From an uncultured Prevotellaceae bacterium (lineage in GTDB: Bacteria > Bacteroidota > Bacteroidia > Bacteroidales > Bacteroidaceae), in the NCBI GenBank assembly GCA_946405805.1, contig CAMJIL010000007.1:1-64000 (forward strand): a stretch of 64,000 nt of DNA, read 5' to 3'. Of this stretch, positions 9,276-17,922 are shown one piece after another. Numbering within the stretch: position 1 is the first letter of the stretch; every line of letters starts with the position of its first letter. The translations under genes were made by a program, and so were the position numbers. The notes under the pieces are model-generated. The model was given only the letters and a program-made list of their open reading frames with translations. It did no database searches and was not told where the DNA came from.

Positions 9276-9968
9276 ATGAAAGCAAAGCTTTTATTTTTAT
9301 TCCTTCATATTTTCATTCTTTCAGCATCTGCTCAGAAGTTGTCGGTGCTTGCCCGTGAGGACGCTGACGAGGCGAAGACGCGCCCTATACTATATAATGA
9401 ACGTGTGTGCCCCCTCAACACCCTCGCACTGGACTTCACACGAAAGCTTACAGGCAGCAACACTTACCAAGGGCTCAGCGCAGAACAACTGCTGTTGTCT
9501 ATTCCCTACGCCCCTGAGCAATGGTCTGAAAGGGAACTGCTCCATATCAGCAATGCCACCCTCAAAGAGAAGTTAGGCATCACGACACAAAGGGCAAGGG
9601 TCAAGGATTTCTTCACACAACGTGGTGAATACCGCCTGAAGCAGTTACTCGACGAGGAAAACAGCAAACCCGCTGCTGCACAGGATGCGTCACTGATAGA
9701 GGCAATACATACTGCCGACGAACAGATAGCCCTCTTTGAGTCTGATGTAAAAGGCAGGCTGATACAGCCATACAACGGCACAGATGTCAGCACAACTCGC
9801 ATAAAAGCAGAAATAATATACAACAATATAAAAACCCTCATACCACCGATATACATACCCAAAACGGCAACAGCCATGATATTCCCTGTGGGAATGAGCA
9901 TGCTACTGGCCCTCCTTGGGTTTATCACAATATCGAATCTATGGAGAGACCCTCCCTGCCTCCCTTAA
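9276..9968 (+). CDS. Cytochrome c biogenesis (CcsA/ResB-type) periplasmic-domain protein, probably truncated
   Basis: YNERVCPLNTLALDFTRKLTGSNTYQGLSAEQLLL resembles the periplasmic segment of Bacteroidetes Ccs proteins; only one C-terminal TM, then RDPPCLP* encoded by a GC-rich repeat. Confidence 0.5.
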   Translation: MKAKLLFLFLHIFILSASAQKLSVLAREDADEAKTRPILYNERVCPLNTLALDFTRKLTGSNTYQGLSAEQLLLSIPYAPEQWSERELLHISNATLKEKLGITTQRARVKDFFTQRGEYRLKQLLDEENSKPAAAQDASLIEAIHTADEQIALFESDVKGRLIQPYNGTDVSTTRIKAEIIYNNIKTLIPPIYIPKTATAMIFPVGMSMLLALLGFITISNLWRDPPCLP

Positions 9969-9975
9969 AGGGAGG
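9951..9975. repeat. GC-rich inverted repeat at the end of 9276-9968
   Basis: CCTCCCTGCCTCCCTT-A-AAGGGAGG; 8-bp perfect stem; encodes RDPPCLP*. Confidence 0.75.
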
Positions 9976-9978
9976 AGC

Positions 9979-10097
9979 AGTTAAAGGTTAAAGGTTATTG
10001 GTTAAAGGTTAACGGTTAAAGGTTAAAGGTTAAAGGTTATTGGTTATTGACTTGAAACTTGAAACTTGAAACTTAATTATGAATTATGAATTATAAA
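9979..10097. repeat. Heptamer array H6 (17 units)
   Basis: AGTTAAA, then nine GGTTAAA/GGTTATT/GGTTAAC units, GACTTGA (AACTTGA)2 AACTTAA (TTATGAA)2 TTATAAA. Confidence 0.97.
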
Positions 10098-11219
10098 AAA
10101 ATATTTTTCGAAGAACTGGGAGTAACAGCAGAGTTTACTACCTTTGCTCCTGATGGCAAGACAACAGAACGCCATGTGATGCTGCATGTAGAGCCACGTG
10201 GAGAGCTGTTTGGTCAGCAGATTCAGCGTCTGCAGGATGCAGAAGATAAGGTTCTTGCCCTTCAGCCATCCCTAAAGAAGGTTTTTAAACGCTATTTCTT
10301 CAGTGACATCGTCAATCAGGCGCCCCTTGTGCCGACGGACGACAGTTGCACCACCTGTTTCATACAACAGCCCCCACTCGATGGTTCTAAGGTCGCTGTG
10401 TGGATATACCTTCAGGAGGCAGAGGATGTCTCTGTCAAGGATGGTGTTGCCATAGTGCGGAATAATGGTTATGAGCACTATTGGCAGATGGGCAGGTATG
10501 AGACCCAGGGCAATAGCTATACGCAGACGCAGGTGATGCTCTGCGATTATGAGGAAATGCTGGAGAAACATGGTATGACGATCGAGCGTAACTGCATACG
10601 CACATGGTTCTTTGTACGCGATGTTGATATCCTGTATAAGGGTATGGTGGAAGCCCGCAAGGCCAATTTCTTCAGTCAGGGGATGAGGGAAGACACCCAT
10701 TATATTGCCTCCACAGGCATTGGCGGTGTACCACAAGATACCAAGAGCATCCTCGTCCTTGATACATACGCCATTAAGGGCATTGCGAACAATCAGCAGC
10801 AGTATCTCTATGCCCGGACACACCTCAATCCTACCAGTGAGTACGGAGTGACCTTCGAACGTGGTGTCAGTGTGGAGTTTGGAGATAGGAAACACCTGTA
10901 TATCTCTGGAACAGCGTCTATAAATAATAAGGGAGAAGTCGTTCATGTGGGAGATATTGTGAAGCAGACACACAGGATGTGGGAGAATGTCGAGACCCTT
11001 CTGGCAGAAGGAGGCGCAGGGTTTGGTGATGTCACGCAGATAGTAGTCTATCTCAGAGATGGTGCCGACTATGATGTTGTTAAGAAGATGTTTGAGGAGA
11101 AATTCCCTGAGACCCCCTTTGTCATTACCCTCGCCCCAGTGTGCCGTCCGCAATGGCTCATAGAAATGGAGTGCATGGCAATAATCCCCAATGACACAAG
11201 GGAGTATAGAGATTTTTAG
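10086..11219 (+). CDS. RidA/YjgF (Rid) family protein, multi-domain
   Basis: C-terminal Rid-type domain (YISGTASINNKGEVVHVGDIVKQTHRMWENVETLLAEGGAGFGDVTQIVVYLRD). Confidence 0.65.
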   Translation: MNYKKIFFEELGVTAEFTTFAPDGKTTERHVMLHVEPRGELFGQQIQRLQDAEDKVLALQPSLKKVFKRYFFSDIVNQAPLVPTDDSCTTCFIQQPPLDGSKVAVWIYLQEAEDVSVKDGVAIVRNNGYEHYWQMGRYETQGNSYTQTQVMLCDYEEMLEKHGMTIERNCIRTWFFVRDVDILYKGMVEARKANFFSQGMREDTHYIASTGIGGVPQDTKSILVLDTYAIKGIANNQQQYLYARTHLNPTSEYGVTFERGVSVEFGDRKHLYISGTASINNKGEVVHVGDIVKQTHRMWENVETLLAEGGAGFGDVTQIVVYLRDGADYDVVKKMFEEKFPETPFVITLAPVCRPQWLIEMECMAIIPNDTREYRDF

Positions 11220-11395
11220 GCAACGCGTTTTTAAGAGTTTTTAACACTATGGCATAAAGGAGTGGGAAATAAACCCGCTTCTTTTGCGTTTACTTATGGT
11301 GAGATTGGCTAAAAGCTGCGATTGGGCAAAGGTAAAAGAGAACTCGTTCTCATTTTGCTGAGCGAAAGCTGGTTCGACAAGGTCAAAGACTGAAG

Positions 11396-12460
11396 ATGAA
11401 AAGACAAAAAGAAATGACAAGGCAAACGACGGAGCAGCGAGAGGAGAGCGAAGCTTGCTTTGGCTATCCCGAGTCGCGACAGAGGAAGACAAAAAGTCAA
11501 ACGGTAATTGGAAGGACTCTGGTTCCTTACCTTTTACTCTGTCTCTTTTTCATTCCTACCCAGCTGAAGGCCCAGTATGAACCATACTTCTCTCACTACT
11601 TCGATATGCAGACAGCCTTTAATCCTGCAGCGGCAGGTAAGGAATCGAAGATGAATCTATATGCTGGTTACGCTATGACAATGGCGGGTTTTGAGCATGC
11701 TCCTCAGACGATGATAATCTCTGGCGACTATCCCATCGCAGCCTTAGGTGCAATTCACGGTGTCGGTGCCCAGGTGATGAGCGATAAAATCGGTCTCTTC
11801 ACTCACCAACGCATCAAGGGTTTGTATGCCATGAGAAAGAGGTTGGGCCGCAGTGCATACAGTGGTCAGCTTTCCATCGGAATACAGCCTGGCATCATCA
11901 CAGAGAAATTCCGTGGCTCAGAGGTAGAGCTTGGCGAGGACAACGATGATGCTTTCACCAAAAGCGACATCGACGGCAACGCCTTTGACCTGGGCTTAGG
12001 AGTGCTCTTCCAAAAGGGAAACTGGTATGCCGGCCTGAGTGCCCAGCACCTCACCTACCCCAAGGTGTCACTCGGAGAAAGAAACGAGATAAAGATTGAT
12101 GCAACATACTTTGCCACAGGCGGTTACGACTTTCAGCTACATAATCCGTACCTGAAGATTGCCACCTCTGCCTTAGTAATGACCGAATGGGTTACATGGC
12201 GTGCAGATATCACGGGACGCTTAATGTACACCTTTGACCAAAGGATGTTATACGCAGGCATCAACTACAGCCCCACCCGATCTGTGACAATACTCGTCGG
12301 AGGCATATTCAACGGCTTCAAGGTGGGCTATTCCTTCGAGGGATACACCAACGACCTTGGCTTCCGCAACGGCTCACACGAGATATTCTTGGGATACTCC
12401 ATGAACGTTGACCTGGGCAAACACGGCAAGAACAGGTATCAGACGACGAGAACGCTGTAG
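11396..12460 (+). CDS. Type IX secretion membrane protein PorP/SprF family
   Basis: QYEPYFSHYFDMQTAFNPAAAGKESKMNLYAGYAM...; directly upstream of gldKLMN. Start uncertain; N-terminus lies in a repeat-like region. Confidence 0.8.
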   Translation: MKRQKEMTRQTTEQREESEACFGYPESRQRKTKSQTVIGRTLVPYLLLCLFFIPTQLKAQYEPYFSHYFDMQTAFNPAAAGKESKMNLYAGYAMTMAGFEHAPQTMIISGDYPIAALGAIHGVGAQVMSDKIGLFTHQRIKGLYAMRKRLGRSAYSGQLSIGIQPGIITEKFRGSEVELGEDNDDAFTKSDIDGNAFDLGLGVLFQKGNWYAGLSAQHLTYPKVSLGERNEIKIDATYFATGGYDFQLHNPYLKIATSALVMTEWVTWRADITGRLMYTFDQRMLYAGINYSPTRSVTILVGGIFNGFKVGYSFEGYTNDLGFRNGSHEIFLGYSMNVDLGKHGKNRYQTTRTL

Positions 12461-12463
12461 CAA

Positions 12464-12645
12464 GGGATGAAGGGTGATGGATGATGGATGATGGATGATG
12501 GATGAAGGTTATCGACTTGAAACTTGAAACTTGAAACTGACGATAAACTTCGTACGAAAGACGATAGACGAAAGACGATAAACGAAAGACGATAGACGAA
12601 AGACGAAAAACTTGAAACTTGAAACTTGAAACTTGAAACTGAAAT
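12464..12645. repeat. Heptamer array H7 (26 units)
   Basis: GGGATGA AGGGTGA (TGGATGA)4 AGGTTAT CGACTTG (AAACTTG)2 AAACTGA CGATAAA CTTCGTA, then eight CGAAAGA/CGATAGA/CGATAAA/CGAAAAA units, (CTTGAAA)4 CTGAAAT. Confidence 0.97.
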
Positions 12646-12657
12646 AAAAATATATAT

Positions 12658-14118
12658 ATGAAAAAAACATTATTTGCTTTCCACTTTTTATCATTATTGG
12701 CTTTGTCGCTGATAATGGTGTCTTGTTTTGGTGGTAAGTTGACTCAGTCTTCCCAAGGTGGCGAAGTGACTGGACGTAGCACTGGAAAGGGTTTTAATGA
12801 GCCTACACCTTATGGTATGACTCTCATCAACCGTGGTTTTCTCCATATGGGTGTTGAAAAGAAGGACACTCTTTGGGGTATGTCTGTTCCTACGAAGGAC
12901 ATCTCTGTGGATGGATTCTGGATGGACGAACGTGAAGTGTCTAACGCTAAGTACAGACAGTTTGTCATGTGGGTTCACGACAGTATTCTCCGCACCCGTC
13001 TGGCAGACCCTGCCTATGGTGGTGATGAGACATACATGATTACTGAAGACAAGAACGGTGATCCTGTAACACCACACCTGAACTGGAAGAAACAGCTCCC
13101 ACGCAAGCCTAACGAGGATGAGCTGCGTGCTATAGAGTCACTCTACATCACTAACCCTGTTACTGGAGAGAAAATGCTCGATGCTTCGCAGATGAACTAT
13201 AAATATGAAATCTACGACTACACCACTGCTGCTCTGCGCAAGAACCGCCTTGACGCGAGAGAGCGTGACTTGAATACTGACAAGGTAATCGATGAAAATG
13301 AGGTGGTAATGATTTCCAAGGATACTGCATACTTCGACGATGAGGGTCGCATAGTCCGCGAGACCATCAACCGTCCGCTGTCAGGTCCATGGGACTTCCT
13401 TAATACATATATTATAAACATCTATCCTGACACCACCTGTTGGGTTAACGACTTCACGAACAGTGATAACGAGATGTATCTCCGCAACTACTTCTCTAAC
13501 CCTACCTACAACGACTATCCAGTAGTTGGCGTTACATGGGAGCAGGCCAATGCTTTCTGTGCATGGCGTACGGACTACCTGCTCAAGGGTCTCAGCGGTC
13601 AGGCACGCTATATTCAGAGATACCGTCTGCCGACAGAAGCAGAATGGGAGTTTGCTGCTCGTGGCAAGGACGGCACAGAGTTCCCATGGGAGAATCCTGA
13701 CGTGAAGAATGGTGACGGCTGTTACTATGCCAACTTCAAGCCTGATCGTGGTAACTATACCAAGGACGGCAACCTGATAACGAGCAAAACAGGTATCTAT
13801 GCTTCTAACAGCAACGGACTGTATGATATGGCTGGAAACGTAGCAGAATGGACCTCTACCATTTATACCGAAGCAGGTGTGCAGGCTATGAACGACCTCA
13901 ACCCACAGCTGGAGTATAAGGCAGCCCTCGAAGACCCATACCGCATGAAGAAGAAGAGTGTACGTGGTGGTTCATGGAAGGACCCAGAGAGCTATATCCG
14001 CTCTGCCTGGCGTTCATGGGAATACCAGAATCAGCCACGCTCATACATCGGTTTCCGTTGTGTCAGATCACTGGCAAGCTCATCAAGTGTAAATAGTAAA
14101 GGCAAGAAAAAAAGATAA
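12658..14118 (+). CDS. gldK: T9SS lipoprotein GldK/PorK (FGE-sulfatase domain)
   Basis: Lipobox VSC; RLPTEAEWEFAARG, GNVAEWTS, VRGGSWKD...IGFRCVR; order K-L-M-N. Confidence 0.92.
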   Translation: MKKTLFAFHFLSLLALSLIMVSCFGGKLTQSSQGGEVTGRSTGKGFNEPTPYGMTLINRGFLHMGVEKKDTLWGMSVPTKDISVDGFWMDEREVSNAKYRQFVMWVHDSILRTRLADPAYGGDETYMITEDKNGDPVTPHLNWKKQLPRKPNEDELRAIESLYITNPVTGEKMLDASQMNYKYEIYDYTTAALRKNRLDARERDLNTDKVIDENEVVMISKDTAYFDDEGRIVRETINRPLSGPWDFLNTYIINIYPDTTCWVNDFTNSDNEMYLRNYFSNPTYNDYPVVGVTWEQANAFCAWRTDYLLKGLSGQARYIQRYRLPTEAEWEFAARGKDGTEFPWENPDVKNGDGCYYANFKPDRGNYTKDGNLITSKTGIYASNSNGLYDMAGNVAEWTSTIYTEAGVQAMNDLNPQLEYKAALEDPYRMKKKSVRGGSWKDPESYIRSAWRSWEYQNQPRSYIGFRCVRSLASSSSVNSKGKKKR

Positions 14119-14125
14119 TTAGAAT

Positions 14126-15049
14126 ATGTCACAATACAGCAAAATAAACTTCATCTACTTCATGCAGAAGTGGATGGATAGTGTGCCAGGACAGACGTTC
14201 CTGAACTATGCATACTCTTGGGGAGCAGCAGTCGTAATTCTTGGTACCCTGTTCAAGTTAACTCACCTTCCAGGTGCCAATCTCATGCTTTTCATTGGTA
14301 TGGGAACGGAGGTTGTAGTGTTCTTCATATCAGCCTTTGACCGTCCATTCGACAAGACGACCATCGATATGACTCTTGACAACCACATGGAGGAAGGAGA
14401 ACTTGTTGCAGATGGTACAAATGCTGCACCTGGTGTAGCAGGTGTAGCAAATGTGGTATCCGGCTCAGGCCCAGCTATCATAGCACCTTCCGTTGCCGGC
14501 ACTACAGGCAGCAAAACGAGTGGCCCGGCAGAAGTGTCAGGTATATCCGGAGGCACTGTCATCATCGGCAATGGCGTTATCGGAGGCGGTGCTGCACCAT
14601 CAGGTGCTAAGACTCCTGACGTTGCTCCAGCAACTGCCAGCACAGATGATGAAGCGAAGCCAGCAGTTTCTCAGCCAGCAGGAGGTGTTATCACTACTGC
14701 AGTAACAGGTGCACCGGCTCCTGCCGTATCACAAGAGACAGCAGATGCTATGGAAGAAGTAACACAGGCATACATAGATCGTCTTAACGAGCTTAATGAA
14801 ACCCTTGAAAAGGTATCAGCCCTCAGCGAGCGTCTGTCTATCGATAGTGAAGAGATGGAGAATCTCAACCGCACACTGACGGGCATAGCACGCGTCTATG
14901 AGATGCAGCTGAAATCAGCATCACAACAAATTACTACTCAAGACTCTATCAACGAGCAGACTAGCATCATGGCAAATAAGATTAAGGAACTTAACGGCAT
15001 ATACAGCCGCATGATCGAGGCCATGACTGTTAACATGCCAAAGATATAA
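14126..15049 (+). CDS. gldL: T9SS/gliding motor protein GldL/PorL
   Basis: Two N-terminal TM helices (YSWGAAVVILGTLFKLTHLPGANLMLFIGMGTEVVVFFISAFD); synteny. Confidence 0.92.
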   Translation: MSQYSKINFIYFMQKWMDSVPGQTFLNYAYSWGAAVVILGTLFKLTHLPGANLMLFIGMGTEVVVFFISAFDRPFDKTTIDMTLDNHMEEGELVADGTNAAPGVAGVANVVSGSGPAIIAPSVAGTTGSKTSGPAEVSGISGGTVIIGNGVIGGGAAPSGAKTPDVAPATASTDDEAKPAVSQPAGGVITTAVTGAPAPAVSQETADAMEEVTQAYIDRLNELNETLEKVSALSERLSIDSEEMENLNRTLTGIARVYEMQLKSASQQITTQDSINEQTSIMANKIKELNGIYSRMIEAMTVNMPKI

Positions 15050-15051
15050 TC

Positions 15052-16602
15052 ATGGCAATAAAGAAAAGACCTGTTTCCCCTCGCCAGAAGATGATCAACC
15101 TCATGTATGTGGTGTTGATGGCGATGCTTGCAATGAATGTCTCTACGGAGGTGCTCAACGGCTTCTCTATTGTAGAGGAGGGCTTGCGACGCTCCACCAA
15201 CAACTCTTCTGCAGAAAACAAAAATATCTATGACAACTTCGAAACCCAGATGCGCAACAACCCTGTAAAAACAAGGATATGGTATGCAAGAGCTCAGGAG
15301 GTGAAGAAGATGAGTGATGAGCTGTATAATTTTGCAGAACAGATGAAGATTGCTATTGTCAAGGAAGCCGACGGCGAGGATGGTGACATACACAACATTC
15401 AGAACAAGGAAGACCTTGAAGCTGCTGAGCAGGTGATGCTCTCCCCTATCAACGGACAGGGAAAGAGGCTGCAGAAGATGATTGAAGATTTCCGTTATAA
15501 GGCAAAGGCTATGCTCAATGACGAACGTCTTCAGAAAATCATCGACGACAATCTTTCTACCAACGTATCGAAGAAAGCAAAGGCTTTAGGCAAGAAATGG
15601 CCAGAGTATATGTTTGAGCAGATGCCTGTAGCTGCAGCAGTAACCCTTCTGTCAAAGCTGCAGAATGATGTACGTTATGCTGAAGGTGAGATTCTGCACA
15701 CCCTTTCTTCAAACATCAGCCTCAAGGATATTCATGTCAATAAACTCTCTGCCTTCGTAATTCCAGAGGCAAAGACTATCATCCGTGGTGATAAATTCTC
15801 TGCCCAAATCGTTATGGCAGCCATCGATACCACCCGCCAGCCGGAGGTGTTCATTGGTGGCAGGAAGGTAGAGCTACGCAACAGCACCTACGAATTCACG
15901 ACTGGCAAGACTGGTGACTTCACCTTCTCCGGATACATGACAATGCTGGATGCCTCTGGCACCACGATACGACGTGATTTCCAACAGAAATATACTGTCG
16001 TTGACCCATCAGCAACTGTTTCTGCAGACCTGATGAATGTCCTCTATGCAGGATACAGCAACCCTATCAGTGTTTCTGTTCCTGGTGTGCCTCTCAACAA
16101 GGTTGCAGCTACGATGAGTGGCGGCAGTCTCACTCCAACAGGCCCAGGACATTATATCGCGCGTCCAAGTGCTGTAGGTAAAGACATCACTATCTCTGTT
16201 ACCAGTTCACAGTCAGGAAGGCCTCTCCCAATGGGACAGTTCACCTTCCATGTACGTAAACTGCCAGACCCAACTGCATACATCGTAATCGGCGATGACA
16301 GGTTCCGTGGTGGTGGCATGTCAAAGGCAAACCTGATGGGTGTGAATACTCTTAAAGCAGCTATCGATGACGGATTGCTCGACATCGAATTCAGAGTAAC
16401 AGGATTCACAGCAGTATTCTTCGACAATATGGGCAATGCTGTCCCTGTTGTCAGCGATGGAGCAAACTTCTCTGCAAGACAAAAAGACACTTTCCGCAAG
16501 TTGTCACGCAACAAGCGATTCTATATTTCAAGCATCCAGGCAATTGGTCCTGACGGCATAGCCCGCACATTGCCAACTGCTATGGAAGTCGTTGTAAAGT
16601 AA
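15052..16602 (+). CDS. gldM: T9SS/gliding protein GldM/PorM
   Basis: KKRPVSPRQKMINLMYVVLMAMLAMNVSTEVLNGF N-terminus; synteny. Confidence 0.94.
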   Translation: MAIKKRPVSPRQKMINLMYVVLMAMLAMNVSTEVLNGFSIVEEGLRRSTNNSSAENKNIYDNFETQMRNNPVKTRIWYARAQEVKKMSDELYNFAEQMKIAIVKEADGEDGDIHNIQNKEDLEAAEQVMLSPINGQGKRLQKMIEDFRYKAKAMLNDERLQKIIDDNLSTNVSKKAKALGKKWPEYMFEQMPVAAAVTLLSKLQNDVRYAEGEILHTLSSNISLKDIHVNKLSAFVIPEAKTIIRGDKFSAQIVMAAIDTTRQPEVFIGGRKVELRNSTYEFTTGKTGDFTFSGYMTMLDASGTTIRRDFQQKYTVVDPSATVSADLMNVLYAGYSNPISVSVPGVPLNKVAATMSGGSLTPTGPGHYIARPSAVGKDITISVTSSQSGRPLPMGQFTFHVRKLPDPTAYIVIGDDRFRGGGMSKANLMGVNTLKAAIDDGLLDIEFRVTGFTAVFFDNMGNAVPVVSDGANFSARQKDTFRKLSRNKRFYISSIQAIGPDGIARTLPTAMEVVVK

Positions 16603-16626
16603 TAAAAATAACATAGGTATCAAAAT

Positions 16627-17814
16627 ATGAAACTAGTATTTTCTTTTCTGTTCTTATCACTTTTCGCTTTTCAGGTAAATGCACAGCCAGCACAACGCCG
16701 TACTGCCAAAGAAAAGAAGCAGGAAGTGAAGAGTACGCCAAAGGCAGAGGCGAAGGCTGAGACAAAGCCAGAAGCAAAGCCTGCAACACCGCCTACTGCA
16801 CCACAGAAAGCAGCTGTAGCGCCTCCAAAGAAGAAGCCAACCACTGCTGCAGCAAAGACACCAGCAAAGACTTCTGCTAACGGCATCACTACTCGTGCAC
16901 AGTTGTCATACCCTACATCAATGCAGATGAAGGAAGATGTAGTATGGCGTCGCGACATATATCGTGAAATAGACCTCACACAGGGTGACAATGCAGGACT
17001 ATACTATCCTGTAGAGCCTATCGGCAGCCAGATGAACCTTTTCACATATCTGTTCAAACTGGTGCTCTCCGGACAGGTGAAGGCCTATGAGTATCGTCTC
17101 GACGGCAACGAAAGTTTCGAGCCGGACGCTTTGCTGAAGCCATTGGCATTGCTCGACAACTATCATATTTATTATGAACGCAAAGACGGCAGGCTGAAAC
17201 TGGACAACAGCGACATCCCTTCCAAGGAGGTGAAGGCATACTATGTAAAGGAAACATCATATTATGACCAGTATTCTTCTACTTTCCATACAAAGGTGCT
17301 GGCCCTCTGCCCTATCATGAGCAGTGACGACGGTTTTGGAGATGTTGAGACAAAGTATCCATTATTCTGGGTAAAGTATGACGATGTTGCTCCTTTCCTT
17401 GCAAAGCAGACCATTATGACAAGCGACCTCAACAATGCTGCCACGATGTCTGTGGATGACTACTTCGTCAAGAATATGTATCAGGGCAAGATATATAAGA
17501 CCAACAACATGTTGGGCAAGACCCTTGCACAATATTGTCCTAATGATACCGCCATGCAGAAAGAGCAGGCACGAATTGAGGCAGAACTGAAAGCTTTTGA
17601 GGAAAATATCTGGGGCGATCAGGTTCGTAAGGATTCTCTTGATTCTATTGCTAAAGCTCAATTAGCCCTTGACCCTAAGGCTGCCAAGAAGGCTGCAAAG
17701 GCGAACCGTCGTGCTAAAAACACAAACGTTAGCAAGAAGTCTTCGTCAAAGAGCAAATCTTCTGGCGGCAGCAGCAGCGGTTCACGCATCAGCGTAAGAA
17801 GGGAAAGACATTAA
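16627..17814 (+). CDS. gldN: T9SS/gliding protein GldN/PorN
   Basis: VVWRRDIYREIDLTQGDNAGLYYPVEPIGSQMNLFTYLFKLVLSGQVKAYEY; synteny. Confidence 0.92.
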   Translation: MKLVFSFLFLSLFAFQVNAQPAQRRTAKEKKQEVKSTPKAEAKAETKPEAKPATPPTAPQKAAVAPPKKKPTTAAAKTPAKTSANGITTRAQLSYPTSMQMKEDVVWRRDIYREIDLTQGDNAGLYYPVEPIGSQMNLFTYLFKLVLSGQVKAYEYRLDGNESFEPDALLKPLALLDNYHIYYERKDGRLKLDNSDIPSKEVKAYYVKETSYYDQYSSTFHTKVLALCPIMSSDDGFGDVETKYPLFWVKYDDVAPFLAKQTIMTSDLNNAATMSVDDYFVKNMYQGKIYKTNNMLGKTLAQYCPNDTAMQKEQARIEAELKAFEENIWGDQVRKDSLDSIAKAQLALDPKAAKKAAKANRRAKNTNVSKKSSSKSKSSGGSSSGSRISVRRERH

Positions 17815-17901
17815 GAGTTAACGGTTAAAGGTTAAAGGTTAAAGGTTAACGGTTAACGGTTAACGGTTAAAGATTCAAGATTCAAGATTTAAGATTTAAG
17901 A
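17811..17901. repeat. Heptamer array H8 (13 units)
   Basis: TTAAGAG TTAACGG (TTAAAGG)3 (TTAACGG)3 TTAAAGA (TTCAAGA)2 (TTTAAGA)2; includes gldN stop TAA. Confidence 0.97.
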
Positions 17902-17922
17902 TAAACAACTATACAACAGATT

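Noticed and set aside
10272-11153. 293-aa antisense ORF opposite the RidA-family gene
   Set aside because: Shadow ORF; the plus-strand frame has clear family motifs and the antisense product does not
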